Shown here: positions 21,766-32,833 of the stretch, one piece after another
Layout: every line of letters starts with the position of its first letter
How positions within the stretch are numbered: the stretch's first letter is position 1
Assembly: GCA_037974965.1 (NCBI GenBank)
Contig: JBBPFI010000002.1
Span: forward strand, 1,612,001-1,676,000
From: Dacryopinax spathularia
Lineage: Eukaryota > Basidiomycota > Dacrymycetes > Dacrymycetales > Dacrymycetaceae
DNA: 64,000 nt
Direction of reading: 5' to 3'
Translations under genes and position numbers: made by a program
Notes under the pieces: model-generated
The model's database searches: none
The model's input: only the letters and a program-made list of their open reading frames with translations
What the model was told of the DNA's origin: nothing

Positions 21766-23826
21766 ATGGATTTCCATCTGACTCCCGATGCATGTGCACA
21801 ACTATTGCAGGATTCGCCGCCTGAAGACTTCCGGCCCACCCTCCAGGTGCTCTCGGTGAAGCATGTGAACACAGGCCCCGCAGGGCCGCCCCGTATGCGG
21901 TGAGGCGCATATAGTTGCATACAGGCAAAACAAAGATACTTACGTAGAACCAGTGTCATCATCAGCGATGGCAACTATTTCACGCAGGCGATGCTGGCTA
22001 CACAACTGAACCACCTGGCCGAGAAACCGGAAGAAGGACTCGCAGAGCTGGACAAGAACTCGGTTATCCAGTTGGACAGGTTTGCAAGCAATACTGTCCA
22101 AAATAAACGGTACGTAACATAGCCATGTTACCAGATGCTCAAACATGCTCATCCCCTGTAAGGCTCATCATCCTGCTCGATCTCACTGTCCTTGGCAATC
22201 CAGGGCAGAAGATTGGTAATCCAGCATCGTACGACGTCGCCAAAGCGGAGTCCATTGCTCAAGCCATCTCCGCACCACCGAAACCGCCGGTAACCATCCA
22301 AAAGCCCGCCCAACCAGCACCAGGTAGCACGCGTCCTTCAAGTATGCCTCGCAGCGGAGGCCCGATCTTCCCTATCGAGGGATTGAGTCCGTACCAGAAC
22401 AAGTGGACGATCAAGGCTCGCGTCACAAACAAGAGCGATATCCGGCACTGGAGTAACCAGAAGGGAGAGGGGAAGTTGTTCAGCGTGACGCTGATGGACG
22501 AGACGGGCGAGATCCGTGCAACTGGTTTCAATGCTCAGGTCGACGAGTTCTACGAGATGCTGCAAGAGGGAAAGGTGCGCGGTTTATTTGACTCTGTCTT
22601 TCACCACTGCTGATCCCAGCTAGGTCTACTTCATCTCAAAGGGTCGTATTGGCCCTGCTAAGCGTCAATTCAACAACGTCTCCAACCTGTACGAAATCAC
22701 CTTTGAGCGCAATACCGAGATCGAGCCATGCCTGGACGCGAGCGATGTCCCCGAAGTCAAGTACCAATTTGTGACTCTGGAGGGCTTGCAAGACCTGCCC
22801 AAAGATGCTACCTGCGGTAAGCCGCACGCTATCCTGGTCATCGCGTTGATTGCTCACTCTGCGTAGATGTCATCGGCGTCGTTACCGAAGTTGGCGAGCT
22901 CGGCGAGATCCTAGCCAAATCCACTGGGCGCTCCGTGCCCAAGCGCGACATCACCATTGTCGACCGGTCCGGCTATTCATGTCGCTTAACACTGTGGGGA
23001 CGCTCTGGCGAAACCTTCCAAGCTCCCGATCAGCCCGTGATCGCCTTTAAAGGCGTTCGGGTTGGTGACTTCGGTGGGCGCAGCCTGAGCTACCAGAGCT
23101 CGAGCCAGATGTCCATCAACCCTGATATTCCAGAAGCCCACCAGCTTCGGGGCTGGTACGACTCGATCGGCAATACGCAGACGGCGCGAACCTTCTCCTC
23201 CGGTGCTGCCGCCGGTGCTGGCGCGGACCGTGGCGCGTTTAACCGCCAAGAGCTGAAGACGATCGCAGCTGTGAAGGACGAAGGCCTCGGCATGGGCGAG
23301 AAGAACGACTTTTTCACGACGAAGGCTTCCGTTATCCATGTGAAGCAAGAAAATTTCGCCTATCCGGCATGTCGGAGCGAAAAGTGCAACAAGAAGGTCG
23401 TGCAGACCACGGATGGTCGATGGGAATGCGTGAGCTGCGGCCTAACCTTCGATGAGCCCGAGTATCGGTATGTCTCTTAACGCTCTAAGACGATGGCCGC
23501 CCTAACCAGCCTGTCACAGGTACCTGCTGAGCATCAGTGTGGCTGATCACACCGGGCAAGCCTGGCTCTCGGCATTCAACGACGCCGGCGAGACGCTCTT
23601 TGAGATGAAAGCTGGAGAGCTCCAAAGCCTTAAAGAATCCGACGAGTCGCACTTTTCAAGAGTCATGAGCGACGTGCGATCGAAGATGTACAACTTCTCG
23701 TGCCGTGCGAGACAAGACAACTACAACGATCAGACCAAGGTACGGTATAATGTGACGCGGATGACGAAGCTCGACTTCAAGGCGGAGATGAAGGCGCTCG
23801 TGGAGGGTATGAAGGCGTATTTGTAG
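21766..23826 (+). CDS. RFA1: replication protein A large subunit (RPA70)
   Basis: Model: join(21766..21899, 21948..22109, 22163..22574, 22624..22816, 22867..23467, 23520..23826), 602 residues, the usual fungal length. RPA1 is the main single-strand DNA-binding subunit of the RPA trimer, used in replication, repair and checkpoint signalling. Order of parts: N-terminal OB fold ([31 protein letters not shown]); Pro-rich linker; DBD-A starting [30 protein letters not shown] ([15 protein letters not shown]); and DBD-C with a four-Cys zinc motif (CRSEKC...CVSC) and [26 protein letters not shown]. Five introns of 48-53 nt. It is followed after 262 bases by the Rmd1-like gene on the same strand. Confidence 0.97.
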
Positions 23827-24088
23827 AGTACGATATGGCTCTTTGCGATGCTATATGACCGGGCTGTTCGATACTTCCCCTTATATAAGCTTGTAATCTA
23901 CTTGTTCAGCGACAACCACACGCTATATGATCACAGGCACGGTGCTAGTGGAGACCACACCAACCAGGGGATGCTGAGATGGACAACTGCACAGCCACTA
24001 CCAAAGGGTACGTCAGGCAGACACCATTGAACGTGCCTCCGATCCCTTCTCTCACCAGCGCCTGTGGGCCGCCCATCTGTTCACCACC

Positions 24089-25859
24089 ATGTCTACCGGC
24101 CTTACTCCCCCCAAGTTACCCTCACAAAGACCGCCGCCACCACCGAGGGCCAAATCAGGTGGCGCTCGTCGACCGTCACTCTCGCTCTCTCTTCTGCATC
24201 CCATACCGGAGAACGCGCTCCCATTACCGAGGCCCAACCCACGGAATGCGGGTCTTCAGCGTACACCATCCGGCTCGATCCCAAAGATCCCAGGTCGAAC
24301 CACGAAAACAAGCCAAAAGCTCGTCGAACTTCCGGAGGATGTGCAGACTGCGCCGGTGCCGAGTACGAGCCCGCCTCCAACCGGGCACGAAGCACGTAGC
24401 GAGGGAGAGAGGATGAGCAAGGAGCAGCGAGAACGGGCTGGCTTCAAGAGGATCACCGCTTATGCCACAGCAGAGAGCTATAGAAGCAAGGCTTTGATCG
24501 CCTTCTTGAAGCGGGAGCACGGCGTCACGCCGCGGGTGTTTGATGAGGCTGTCTATGCCGTATGTCGGTCTACCTCTCTCCGATGGCCTGTGAATTCACC
24601 CTGCCGCATAGATATACCATCTTCCTTTACTACCAGGATACGGTCCAAACGTCAATCTTCGTAGCGCTCCGGCACCGAGTTCACCCTTCCGCGCATCATT
24701 TTCCTCCTTGAGTCGCGAGGGCGAGGATTATGACGGGATGTATTTCGCGTCCAACTCGCCACAGGCGCCTTTTTCTTCGTCAGGAGGATACATCTCCACC
24801 TCTCCCACGACGCCCAATGTCTTTCAGTCATCATCTGGTGAGCAACCGCAGAGTCCGACGGATCCACGCGGTCCAGCCACCTTGGCGCCGCCGCCTAGAC
24901 AATCCGGAGGCAGGGATGCGAAGCGACACCGGCCGTCCGGAAAGATGAACATGACCGAAGCCGAGAAAGACCCGAATATCGCTGAAGCCGTCTTCTTTGA
25001 TTATGGTGTCGTGGTTTTCTTTGGGTTCGAGGAGAATCAGGAGAGGAAGGTGATCGAGGACATCGAGGAGGCAGGTATATGCGTGAGGAAGCTGAAGGAA
25101 GAGGATTGGGAGATCGAGGAGTGTCACTTTATGGTATGTTAGATGGTGCCGGATTGAGCGAATTTGCTGATCCCCGTACGCAGTATGATCCCACGGTCGC
25201 AAGCCCCCGCATATATAACGACTTCTTCACGTTCAAGTCACATTCCCATTTACTAAAGGTCAGATAGTGTGTCTCTCTGAGCAGTCTCTCGATCTGACAT
25301 CGTTCAGCTTTCGCTCGCACATGCGATTGCGCAGTCAACCAAGCTCTCACTCTTCGAAGCCTCAACCTCAGAAACGCTCTCCTCCTCCCTTCCTATACCT
25401 CGCCTCCTTGCACAAACTGGTCGCTTAGCACTCTCTCGCAAACAAGCCCTGCGCATGACTGGCAAGCTTTTCAAAGTCCGAGGCGACGTTATGCTCCGCT
25501 CCAATGTGCTCGACACCCCTGAACTTTTCTGGTCGGAAGCCTCCCTCAAGGAGTTGTACGACGCCATCCGGGATTACTTCGAGATTTCGTCGCGCGTACA
25601 AGTGCTCAATGACAGGCTGAGCGTAGCGAGCGATCTGCTGGATATCATCCACGAGCACCTGAACAACGATGCCATGCATCGGATCACGTGGATCATCATT
25701 TGGCTTATCGTCGTTGCTTGTCTTGTCGAGCTGGGAGAGGTGATGGCGCGTTTGGTGGTCGCGGCGACACATCGGGGTGCTGCGGCGGCTGCCGCCCTTG
25801 CGTCGCCACGAGTAGAGGCCGCAGCGGACGTACTGCTGAGGTTGATGAACAGCGATTGA
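24089..25859 (+). CDS. Rmd1/DUF155 family protein (Sif2/Sif3-like)
   Basis: Model: join(24089..24559, 24612..25133, 25184..25258, 25308..25859), 539 residues. The N-terminus is disordered and Pro/Arg-rich. The DUF155 core follows: ITAYATAESYRSKALIAFLKRE, then GYGPNVN, EAVFFDYGVVVFFGF, an acidic block, ISPR-like SPRIYNDFFTF, LSLAHAIAQSTKLSLFE, RKQALRMTGKLFKVRGDV and a helical DTPELFWSEASLKELYDAIRDYFEI. One transmembrane segment lies near the C-terminus (TWIIIWLIVVACLVELGEV). Yeast Rmd1 is needed for meiotic division and its relatives sit in mitochondrial or ER/nuclear membranes; the exact role here is not known. Exon 2 was fixed by requiring the family's YHLPLLPGYGPNVN in frame after the 52-nt intron. 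Confidence 0.9.
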
Positions 25860-26866
25860 GGGTTCTTTTGGATTGCGGAATCTGTAGCATAGGCTTTTCT
25901 TCTACTCGATACCTCAGGTCTTATGACTTTAATGTTTGCGCCAGTATATGTAGTTCATAAACAATTTCTGGGAGGGTTCGTCTGGTCGGATATGACCAGC
26001 AATATTAGAAGGCGACCTCCATCAACGACTGAGTAGCTTTCGAAGGCGGTCAGGGACCGGCTTGTTCTTCAGGCTCTTCGTCTTACCACCGCGCGACTCT
26101 GAATCTCTGTCTTCTTCCCTCCGCGGCGACCAGAATCATTCTGGCACCATGGCACATCGCCCTCTGAACGGTTTGGCACGCAACGTGCTCATCTGCGCAT
26201 AAACTGTTCTGGCAACGGTTCTTGCATTGTCTGACCATTAATTTGCGTGGCGTCAGTACGACTGCAGAGGGCTGGTCGGCTTAGGCTGCGCACAGCAAAT
26301 GTCAGGCCATATTACCTGAGCCGAGGTACCGAATGGAGGAAGTGGCAATAGCGGCTCCGCTTGCTGCTTGGCTCCCATCATGCGAGTTTGCTCTGGGCTA
26401 GGCAAGCAAGACGCTCACTGTCAGTCAAACTGCGGGTGGAGGCTCGCCGGTCCCGTTCCACGCTCCTAGCAGCGCCATATTGTTTGCCGGGAGATTGCAC
26501 TTCCAACGCTTGGCATCCTCCTCCGGCGCTCTGGGAGCACCTCCACTGTGGCCGGCTAACAACATGGCCACGTTGTGGTGTATTGCTCTGATCCTTGAGT
26601 TTAACCTGATGCCAATCTTGGTGACTCCCTCTGGCCCGCATTCACCCGCACCACCAGGCGCATCTATCTTGCCCCCTTACATGTGCACAAGCCTAGGTGA
26701 GCGCCCTATATGACTTCATACCATGTTGAATACTCACAATGTTCGGCCTAGACACGAGGCAGGCAATAATAGAACGTTGTGCTAGTCCCGCCTAGCAGGA
26801 TAAGATGTCAGTGAAGGGCTGCTCTCAGACGGGCAGGCAACCTCTTTTGCATAGGCACGAACCAAG
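25860..26866. other. 1-kb intergenic region, no gene established
   Basis: Small open frames only. On the minus strand at about 26032-26140 a charged peptide ending in NKPVPDRLRKLLSR and a stop is open and looks coding-like, but no start, partner exon or family could be found, so I do not call a gene. Confidence 0.4.
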
Positions 26867-28115
26867 ATGCAACTGGTCATTGTCGCGCTTCTCCTCTCGG
26901 CTGCTGCTGTGGGAGTCCCCCTCACATCAACTTCGGCAGGGAAGCGTTACGATCCTGCTCAGTACGGTTTGCCCGAGAATTCAATGATGATAAACAAGTG
27001 CGTTCGTCGAGCTTCCGCACAACGCCGTCTAACCTGGCTGCAGTGTTGCTATGGGCTTCCTTCCCCAGTTCGAGTCGGGTCAAACCATCCACGAGCTCAA
27101 CTCGGCGTTGCCTTACCCGATGTCGATTGTTGGTGACTACATTTCGGTATCGGCCGAAGACACGTCCCTGCCGCAGTACCAACAACAGAAGGCGAATCTC
27201 CTCAATCTCTATCCCCGCCCAGTGTATATGGCCACCATCATGCCAGTCGACGGCCTCTACTCATTTGATTCGTCACAAGCTGATGCAGTCTCCTACGCCA
27301 TGAACGACCTTAACAACCAAGGGTTTACGGTATGGATTCGCTTCGCGTACGAGATGAACGGCTGTCCGGCATGGAATGCCTGGGGCTGCGATCCAACTGG
27401 ATTTAAGCAGGCATGGAACATCATGACGGAATCCCTGCGGGCTAACGCACCGGGATGTTATATGATGTGGAGCCCCAATATTGACCCGGCGACCAACAGC
27501 ACCTATCCGGGAAACTACGAACAGTACTATCCCGGAGATGGTAAGCACAAATTCTGTTAAGCATGAAATTGCTATCGCAACTCGAGCCGCATAGCCCAGG
27601 TCGATCTCATTGGCCTTTCATTGTATTGGTTTGGCTACCAGCAACACGAGAACACCCTTCCAACGACGAACTTCTTCATCAACTCAGTTACACCATTCTA
27701 TAACCAAGTACGCAATGTCCGTGCGAAACCATCAACAGCGCTGAACCTTCGATCAGTTCGTCGGACCCAAAAATAAGCCGTTCGTGGTCGCAGAGACCGG
27801 CGCTGCATATCATTACGTGCTGGACACCGACACGCCCTCTCCGGGCGGCGCGACAGAGTATAACATCAAAACGCAATGGTTCGACCAGCTGTTCGGTACA
27901 TATACCACCAGTCATGTGCGTTCACCCATGTGCTTTTGTGAACAAGAGCACTGACATTCATTTATTTGTAGTTCCCCTTATACATAGGGGTGGTCTGGTT
28001 CAACTACGAGAAGGATGAGAATCGAAATGGCACAATGCAGACAGTGGACTACAGGGCGTTGCTGGGAAACCCAGATGTACAGACGGCAACCTATCATCTT
28101 GATGCTCCCTATTGA
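26867..28115 (+). CDS. secreted GH26-like glycoside hydrolase (putative beta-mannanase type)
   Basis: Model: join(26867..26997, 27044..27540, 27595..27707, 27757..27915, 27972..28115), 347 residues. Signal peptide: MQLVIVALLLSAAAVGVPL, with cleavage near residues 16-19, so the enzyme is secreted. The body has the traits of a clan GH-A barrel of the GH26 type: MGFLPQFESGQTIHEL on strand 1, WIRFAYEMNG with candidate acid/base Glu147, MMWSPN, SLYWFGY, and FVVAETGAAY with candidate nucleophile Glu260. WFNYEKDENRNGTMQTVDY is near the end. It may act on beta-mannan or related hemicellulose, consistent with a plant-matter or fungal-wall lifestyle. Family assignment is by motif order; a neighbouring clan A family is possible. 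Four introns of 46-56 nt, all in frame. Confidence 0.72.
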
Positions 28116-28292
28116 TTCCTTATCCATACCTTCTGTCACTGCGCACGTCTTGCCCTGTCCGTGCGTGTGCACGTGACGAGTGCACCTATGAGTGCTGGAC
28201 GTGCGGACTCTGCGTGCCTGTCGACGTGTGTTTCTGCGCTTCTTATGACAGGGAAATGACATTGGATTACGGGGGAAAATAGAACATCCTTA
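28116..28292. other. short convergent 3' region
   Basis: The 3' ends of the GH26-like gene and the formyltransferase gene converge here; nothing else is visible. Confidence 0.4.
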
Positions 28293-29864
28293 TTAACCAG
28301 GTATGCCTCTCGCGTAATCCGGCGTGGGGCCGTCGCGATGTATGTGGACAGTATCATACTCGGGCACGACGTACGGCACATCGCTAGGGTCATGCGTGCC
28401 GAACTGCATGATCTTTCTCGGCAGCCCATTACGCCATTGTCTCGCGCCAGTCTTCTGCGAACCCTCCGTATGCGCATATCGGAAAGTCGCTTCAGTGTCA
28501 CCAGCACAGCGTACATGCATGAGTGAAGTGCGATCCACGAAGGTGCATTGACCCGGCTTTGTCAGCTGAGGAGTGTGGGCATCCGTCGTCTGGACTTCAA
28601 ACATTCGGAAGGTCCTTTCATGGCTTCCTTTGCCAATAAACGTAGACTTTGGTGGGTGCTAATCCAGACATTGAGTATCTCCAAAAGGTTGGCTTATAAG
28701 TTGCGGCTTACGATATGTCCGATAGATCGCCACATGCGAGCGAGCTTGTCTGCGGTGGTCTTTTGCCAATCGACCTTGGCCCAGCTGTCATTAACTTTCT
28801 TGGTATAGGTGGCGCCGGCTCCTTGCGGTCGACTTGTTGCCTATGGGAGCGTGAGCAAGCTCAGGGCGCGAAAAAAATGACTGCGCACCCGTCCTGCTAG
28901 CATATTGCGTATCACATCATTAACCAGACGTCCGCCGATGACAGCAAGCTTATGGCGCAACAGCTTAAAGTCATCGTTTTGGTACATTCCCTGTGGAATT
29001 TTCAGAAATTGTGGTCCCATAGAACCCCTCAACGTCTTACAATCTTCTCTTGCGCCCAGATGTCGCCCGTATCGACCCTTTTCTCCACTCCAATTATGGA
29101 TACACCGGTTTCCGCGTGCCCATCATAGATCGCAGTTTGTATCGGTGAAGGACCGCGAAGCCGTGGCAGAACAGACGGATGAACGTTCAGTCGCCGACTA
29201 GGCTGCCATTGATCAAGAAAGTTTGGGGGAAGAATGTGACCGAAAGATGCAACTACAAGAAAACCATCCGATTTTGGAGGGACCTTCAAGTTTTCTGGCG
29301 GAACCTCATGCCCCATGGGCGTTGCATCGGCAGATTCCGCCTTGGACGATATCAACGACGTGAGGTAACGTACGGGTCGCGAAGCTATGCCTACCTTCCA
29401 CTTTATCGGGTCGTATAGGCGCACTTTCAACCCGTGCATTCGTGCAAAATTTTGAAGAGGTAGGAGGGGAGCTGTCACACGATATGAGACAGCCTTCAAG
29501 CAAGATGGGTAAAACGAGTTCTTACGGTCGCTTGTATTACCTGTTAATTGAACGGTCATAACTTTAATGGCGGGTCTAATATCTAGACCAAGCCTGAAAT
29601 CAGCAAAAACAGGAAGGCCGGGGAAAACAGCGTACCTTCCGCATCTAGCATCGTCTTGAGGACCTCGATCGAGAAGTCATCGCTGCCTACAAATGTAATG
29701 GAGGTTGGCGCTTCGCTAGCTTGCACCGTAAGGCAGCGAACATATCGAGGCGCAGTTCGGGTATGAGTAGAGCCGCGCCAACATATGTTGGTAGCTGCTG
29801 AAGATGTCGCAAAAGTATATTGCAGAGGCCGTTTGAGCAGACGTCCTGTGCTGAATCTAAGCAT
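28293..29864 (-). CDS. FMT1: mitochondrial methionyl-tRNA formyltransferase
   Basis: Model: complement(join(28293..28658, 28712..28840, 28889..28990, 29041..29471, 29541..29582, 29636..29864)), 432 residues. It formylates initiator Met-tRNA in mitochondria using 10-formyl-tetrahydrofolate. A basic presequence (MLRFSTGRLLKRPLQYTFAT) precedes ITFVGSDDFSIEVLK. The catalytic region reads FLVVASFGHILPPNFLD then RLNVHPSVLPRLRGPSPIQ, giving the Asn/His pair of the family, and GVSIIGVEKRVDTGDI supplies the Asp. The C-terminal tRNA-binding part contains TADKLARMWRSIGH, typical of fungal enzymes. The 69-nt intron 29472-29540 is in frame, and the message would stay open if it were retained; I prefer splicing because it brings APLLPLQNFARMHGL next to the preceding strand. 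It diverges from NNF1. Confidence 0.9.
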
Positions 29865-30012
29865 TAGAGTATAATTCTAAGCGGTTGATAGAATTTCGTT
29901 TCCGCGCCTTGCCGCCGAGGGAAGAAGTGAAAGACGGTTGAAAGCTTCCGCCATAGTGGGGGCATTTTCACGTGCGTTTTCACGTGATGATCAGGCCTGT
30001 GTAGTTCTTTCG

Positions 30013-30018
30013 ACGCGT
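30013..30018. promoter_or_regulatory. MCB-like site (ACGCGT) upstream of NNF1
   Basis: A palindromic ACGCGT lies 67 bases before the NNF1 start codon, in the 220-base divergent region shared with FMT1. It is a candidate MBF site by sequence alone. Confidence 0.45.
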
Positions 30019-30084
30019 CCAAAGTAGCGCTCGGAGGGTGAGGGACCGCGCCCCCATCATCACCATCACTCGCTCAAACTTGCA

Positions 30085-30921
30085 ATGTCCCAGGATGCAC
30101 AGACGCCCCATTCGGAACATGAACACTCCCAAGACCAAGATCAAGACGCGATAATGCCGTCCGCAGATCCTACGGAAGGTCATTCGAAACGGTTCGAGTA
30201 CTTTTATAAGGCGCTTAAGCTGGCATCACAAAAGCTCAGCACAAAGTGGACGTGCGTCTCTCCGGCTCCGATCGCACGGCCGTGAACTCACCTGCGCATC
30301 AAAGGGAAGATGACTTCGCTCAGTGCTTCCCTACTTGGGCGAAGGAATCACCACAAGGGGTAGCCCAGGTTAGGGTGCAGATTGGAGAACATATAAGAGA
30401 CCAAATCGTGGAGCAATCTACAGCGGTCCTGAACTCCTACCGCGCAGCAGATGGGATCGATACTCTCGCTGCCGTTATCGCGGATGCAAAGGAAAGGCTG
30501 AGAGAGGGAGACACCGACGGGCCTGACGTGTGGAGGGAGGGACTCACGCCAAAGACCTTGGTCCAGGCAAGGACAGGACGAGTGTTGAATGAAGAGAAGG
30601 AGCGGCTCGAGGCGTTGTTGAAGCAGGTATGTACCAGCCCTTACCCTCATAGAATTCCTCTCATGCTGCACGAAGCTGAATGTTGATAATGCCGAACTTT
30701 ATACCTCCCTCCGGCGGAAGCAGGAGCAGCGGAGGGAGATCTCAACAGAGCTGGATACGTACCTCGTAGGGCTCGACGCGGTGAGACCTGAATAAGGCGG
30801 GAGTCCGCATTAAGTGCTCATATTTCCCCAGGCTCTTGAACAAGTACAAACACTGCCTCTGGATGACGCAAATGAATGGATGGAGACCGTTGTAGACCCT
30901 GTGCCAATGGAAAGCAAGTGA
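30085..30921 (+). CDS. NNF1: kinetochore protein Nnf1 (MIND/Mis12 complex)
   Basis: Model: join(30085..30251, 30305..30626, 30676..30780, 30832..30921), 227 residues. Nnf1 (PMF1 in animals) is a coiled-coil subunit of the Mis12/MIND complex that links centromeric chromatin to the Ndc80 complex. Visible signature: FEYFYKALKLASQKLSTKW followed by a small acidic step and DDFAQCFPTWAKE, then a long helical region (VRVQIGEHIRDQIVEQSTAVL, LNEEKERLEALLKQ) and a second coil with ELYTSLRRKQEQRREIS. It has no enzymatic motif, as expected. Three introns of 49-53 nt. An ACGCGT element sits 67 bases upstream. Confidence 0.88.
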
Positions 30922-31401
30922 TGCATCGTCCACCTTGTGTATTACTCCCTTATGGAATTGTTCATACCCTGATTTGGTGGGTCATCTGCTGTATTCTTTT
31001 CGATAGGCCCAATTTTTCCGACGGTAGATATATAATCCTTTATCCCAGCACGAGTTGCTAAGAAGCATTTCCGTCGATGTGCAAGGTCGCTGCCAGAAAT
31101 GGCAAGAAAGCCAAACGCGAAAACGGCGCGCTCTGATAGAAACCCGAGTCGGGCAATGTTCGGGTTTGCTTTGTACATAACCGTGCCCCTTCCCTTGGGA
31201 CAAAAAGGGTCGTTTCCGGTCTATTTGAAGGCCGGGAAAATCGAGGCGGTGCTGACCCATCACGTATTGCAGCAAACCCGCGTCGGGGAAGGTCAAGCGG
31301 AATCCCGCTGCCAGCGAAGCACCCAGGCGACCTGCAATATAAATATTGACGGATGGTGCAGAGTAGAAGGCGCGCATCCTCGGCACATCCTCGTTCCTGT
31401 C
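30922..31401. other. intergenic upstream of unknown gene at 31402
   Basis: The frame of the next gene is open upstream to 31099, but that part has no coding character that I can recognise. An upstream exon cannot be excluded. Confidence 0.35.
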
Positions 31402-32057
31402 ATGCCCTTACCGCGAAACAAACTCAGCTTGGTGAACAAGCCAAAGAACACCGCGCCTGCAGCCCCACCAACTCCGGGGCCACTCCCTCCTCCACAACCT
31501 GTGCCCGTAGCCGCCCCTGTTCGACCTCCTCTGTCGTTCATGCGGGAGCTTGCAAAGATTGATGGGAAGTTCGTGACCAAAGAGAGCCACGAAATAGGCA
31601 AAGAGCGCTTAATAAAGAGCCTGAAGGCCCACGTGCGAAAGGAGCTGGGGCCGCACGCCACTGAGGAGGATGTCTTGGTTCGTCTCCCACACTCACATGT
31701 GACGGTCGGTGGGCGCTTATTGAGTTCACCAGCTTGGAGTCCTCAAGATGGTGACCCCAGAGAACCTGCGAGCGTTTGCAGAAAACATCGGCCTTGGAAC
31801 GCACTTCAATATCGTAGAGGTGCCGGAGGGAATCGCAAGTCCTTCCAATGCTACAGGTCGGTTGGCACCTTGTGCTGAAAATCCGTTGTCTCAACATGTT
31901 CTCATCCTCAGGGATGGCGCAGGTATATTGGAAGGAGGAGGATCAAACGGATTCGCGGCCGGTTATTGCTAAGAAGCCGAGCAATCACAAAGACAAGTGC
32001 GGCGGACGTGTCGAGACGAAGCAGCGCACTGGGCCTGGTGGCCGGCCCGGAAAGTAG
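31402..32057 (+). CDS. small protein of unknown function, Pro-rich N-terminus
   Basis: Model: join(31402..31677, 31748..31856, 31912..32057), 176 residues. I do not recognise the family. Residues 1-45 are basic then Pro/Ala-rich (TPGPLPPPQPVPVAAPVRPP). A helical middle follows: FMRELAKIDGKFVTKESHEIGKERLIKSLKAH and RKELGPHATEEDVL. After the first intron (70 nt) comes MVTPENLRAFAENIGLGTHFNIVEVPEG. The third exon is short, lysine-rich and ends TGPGGRPGK. All joins are in frame with plain GT-AG borders, which argues for a real gene. The start is the ATG that begins the Pro-rich segment, because the sequence further upstream lacks coding character; an earlier ATG at 31099 in the same frame is the alternative. 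Confidence 0.6.
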
Positions 32058-32833
32058 CATCACAGGATCGTCGCTGTCGGAGGAGTTCCTCTGTCTGTAC
32101 CGCCGTTAGGGGCCAGTAGGCGCTTCTCTTGTTAAACTATGCCTACTGTACCAGTCCCCTCGAATTTGTAGATCATTCACTGGTTGAAAAGCTTGAGAGG
32201 CAATGCGCATCACAATATTTGCGGATAAAACAATATCAGAGTAATCGTGAAGGCCCTCGCTGCTACCTGCTCTCTATCACGGCTTCGTTAGAGCACAACT
32301 TCGTTTAGAACTCCTTCCGCCCCTCCCCTCCCCTCTCCCCCTCCCTATCCCCCCCCCCCTCGACACGCCGCTGCCCGCTCCAACAGCCACTATTCAGATT
32401 CTAGACCTTATTTCCCAACTTTGCGGAAGCCGGAGTGCCAAACATGATCCAACCAGATCGACTCACGGCGATACACAATAAGCACCATTCGACGTAGAAC
32501 TCTCAGAGAGCAACACAGGAGTGGTCTAACATTACTGTAAATTCCACCACACAGAACGTCGCAATCCTGTGTGCTACCAGGCAGTACGTTTCAAACTGAT
32601 TCCTTGAGAGAACTCCTGGCGGCCAGCAGAAACACGATATCGTTAGTCGTGCAAAGATCGTACTGTATGTACCGAAGTCAGTCCTACGCCATATATGGAT
32701 AAATGAAGAGGCATAATACGAGGTGGATATAAGGCCGGCAAAACCAGCAAGAACACGGGAAGAATGGCCCTAAGAATGGAATGTGGATATGGCTTCGCAG
32801 GCAAGCTGGCTGGATATAATGACGGGCGTGGTG
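32058..32833. other. convergent intergenic region with C-rich run
   Basis: About 780 bases between the 3' ends of two convergent genes. A C-rich/CT-rich tract at about 32318-32362 is the only notable feature; no gene seen. Confidence 0.5.
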
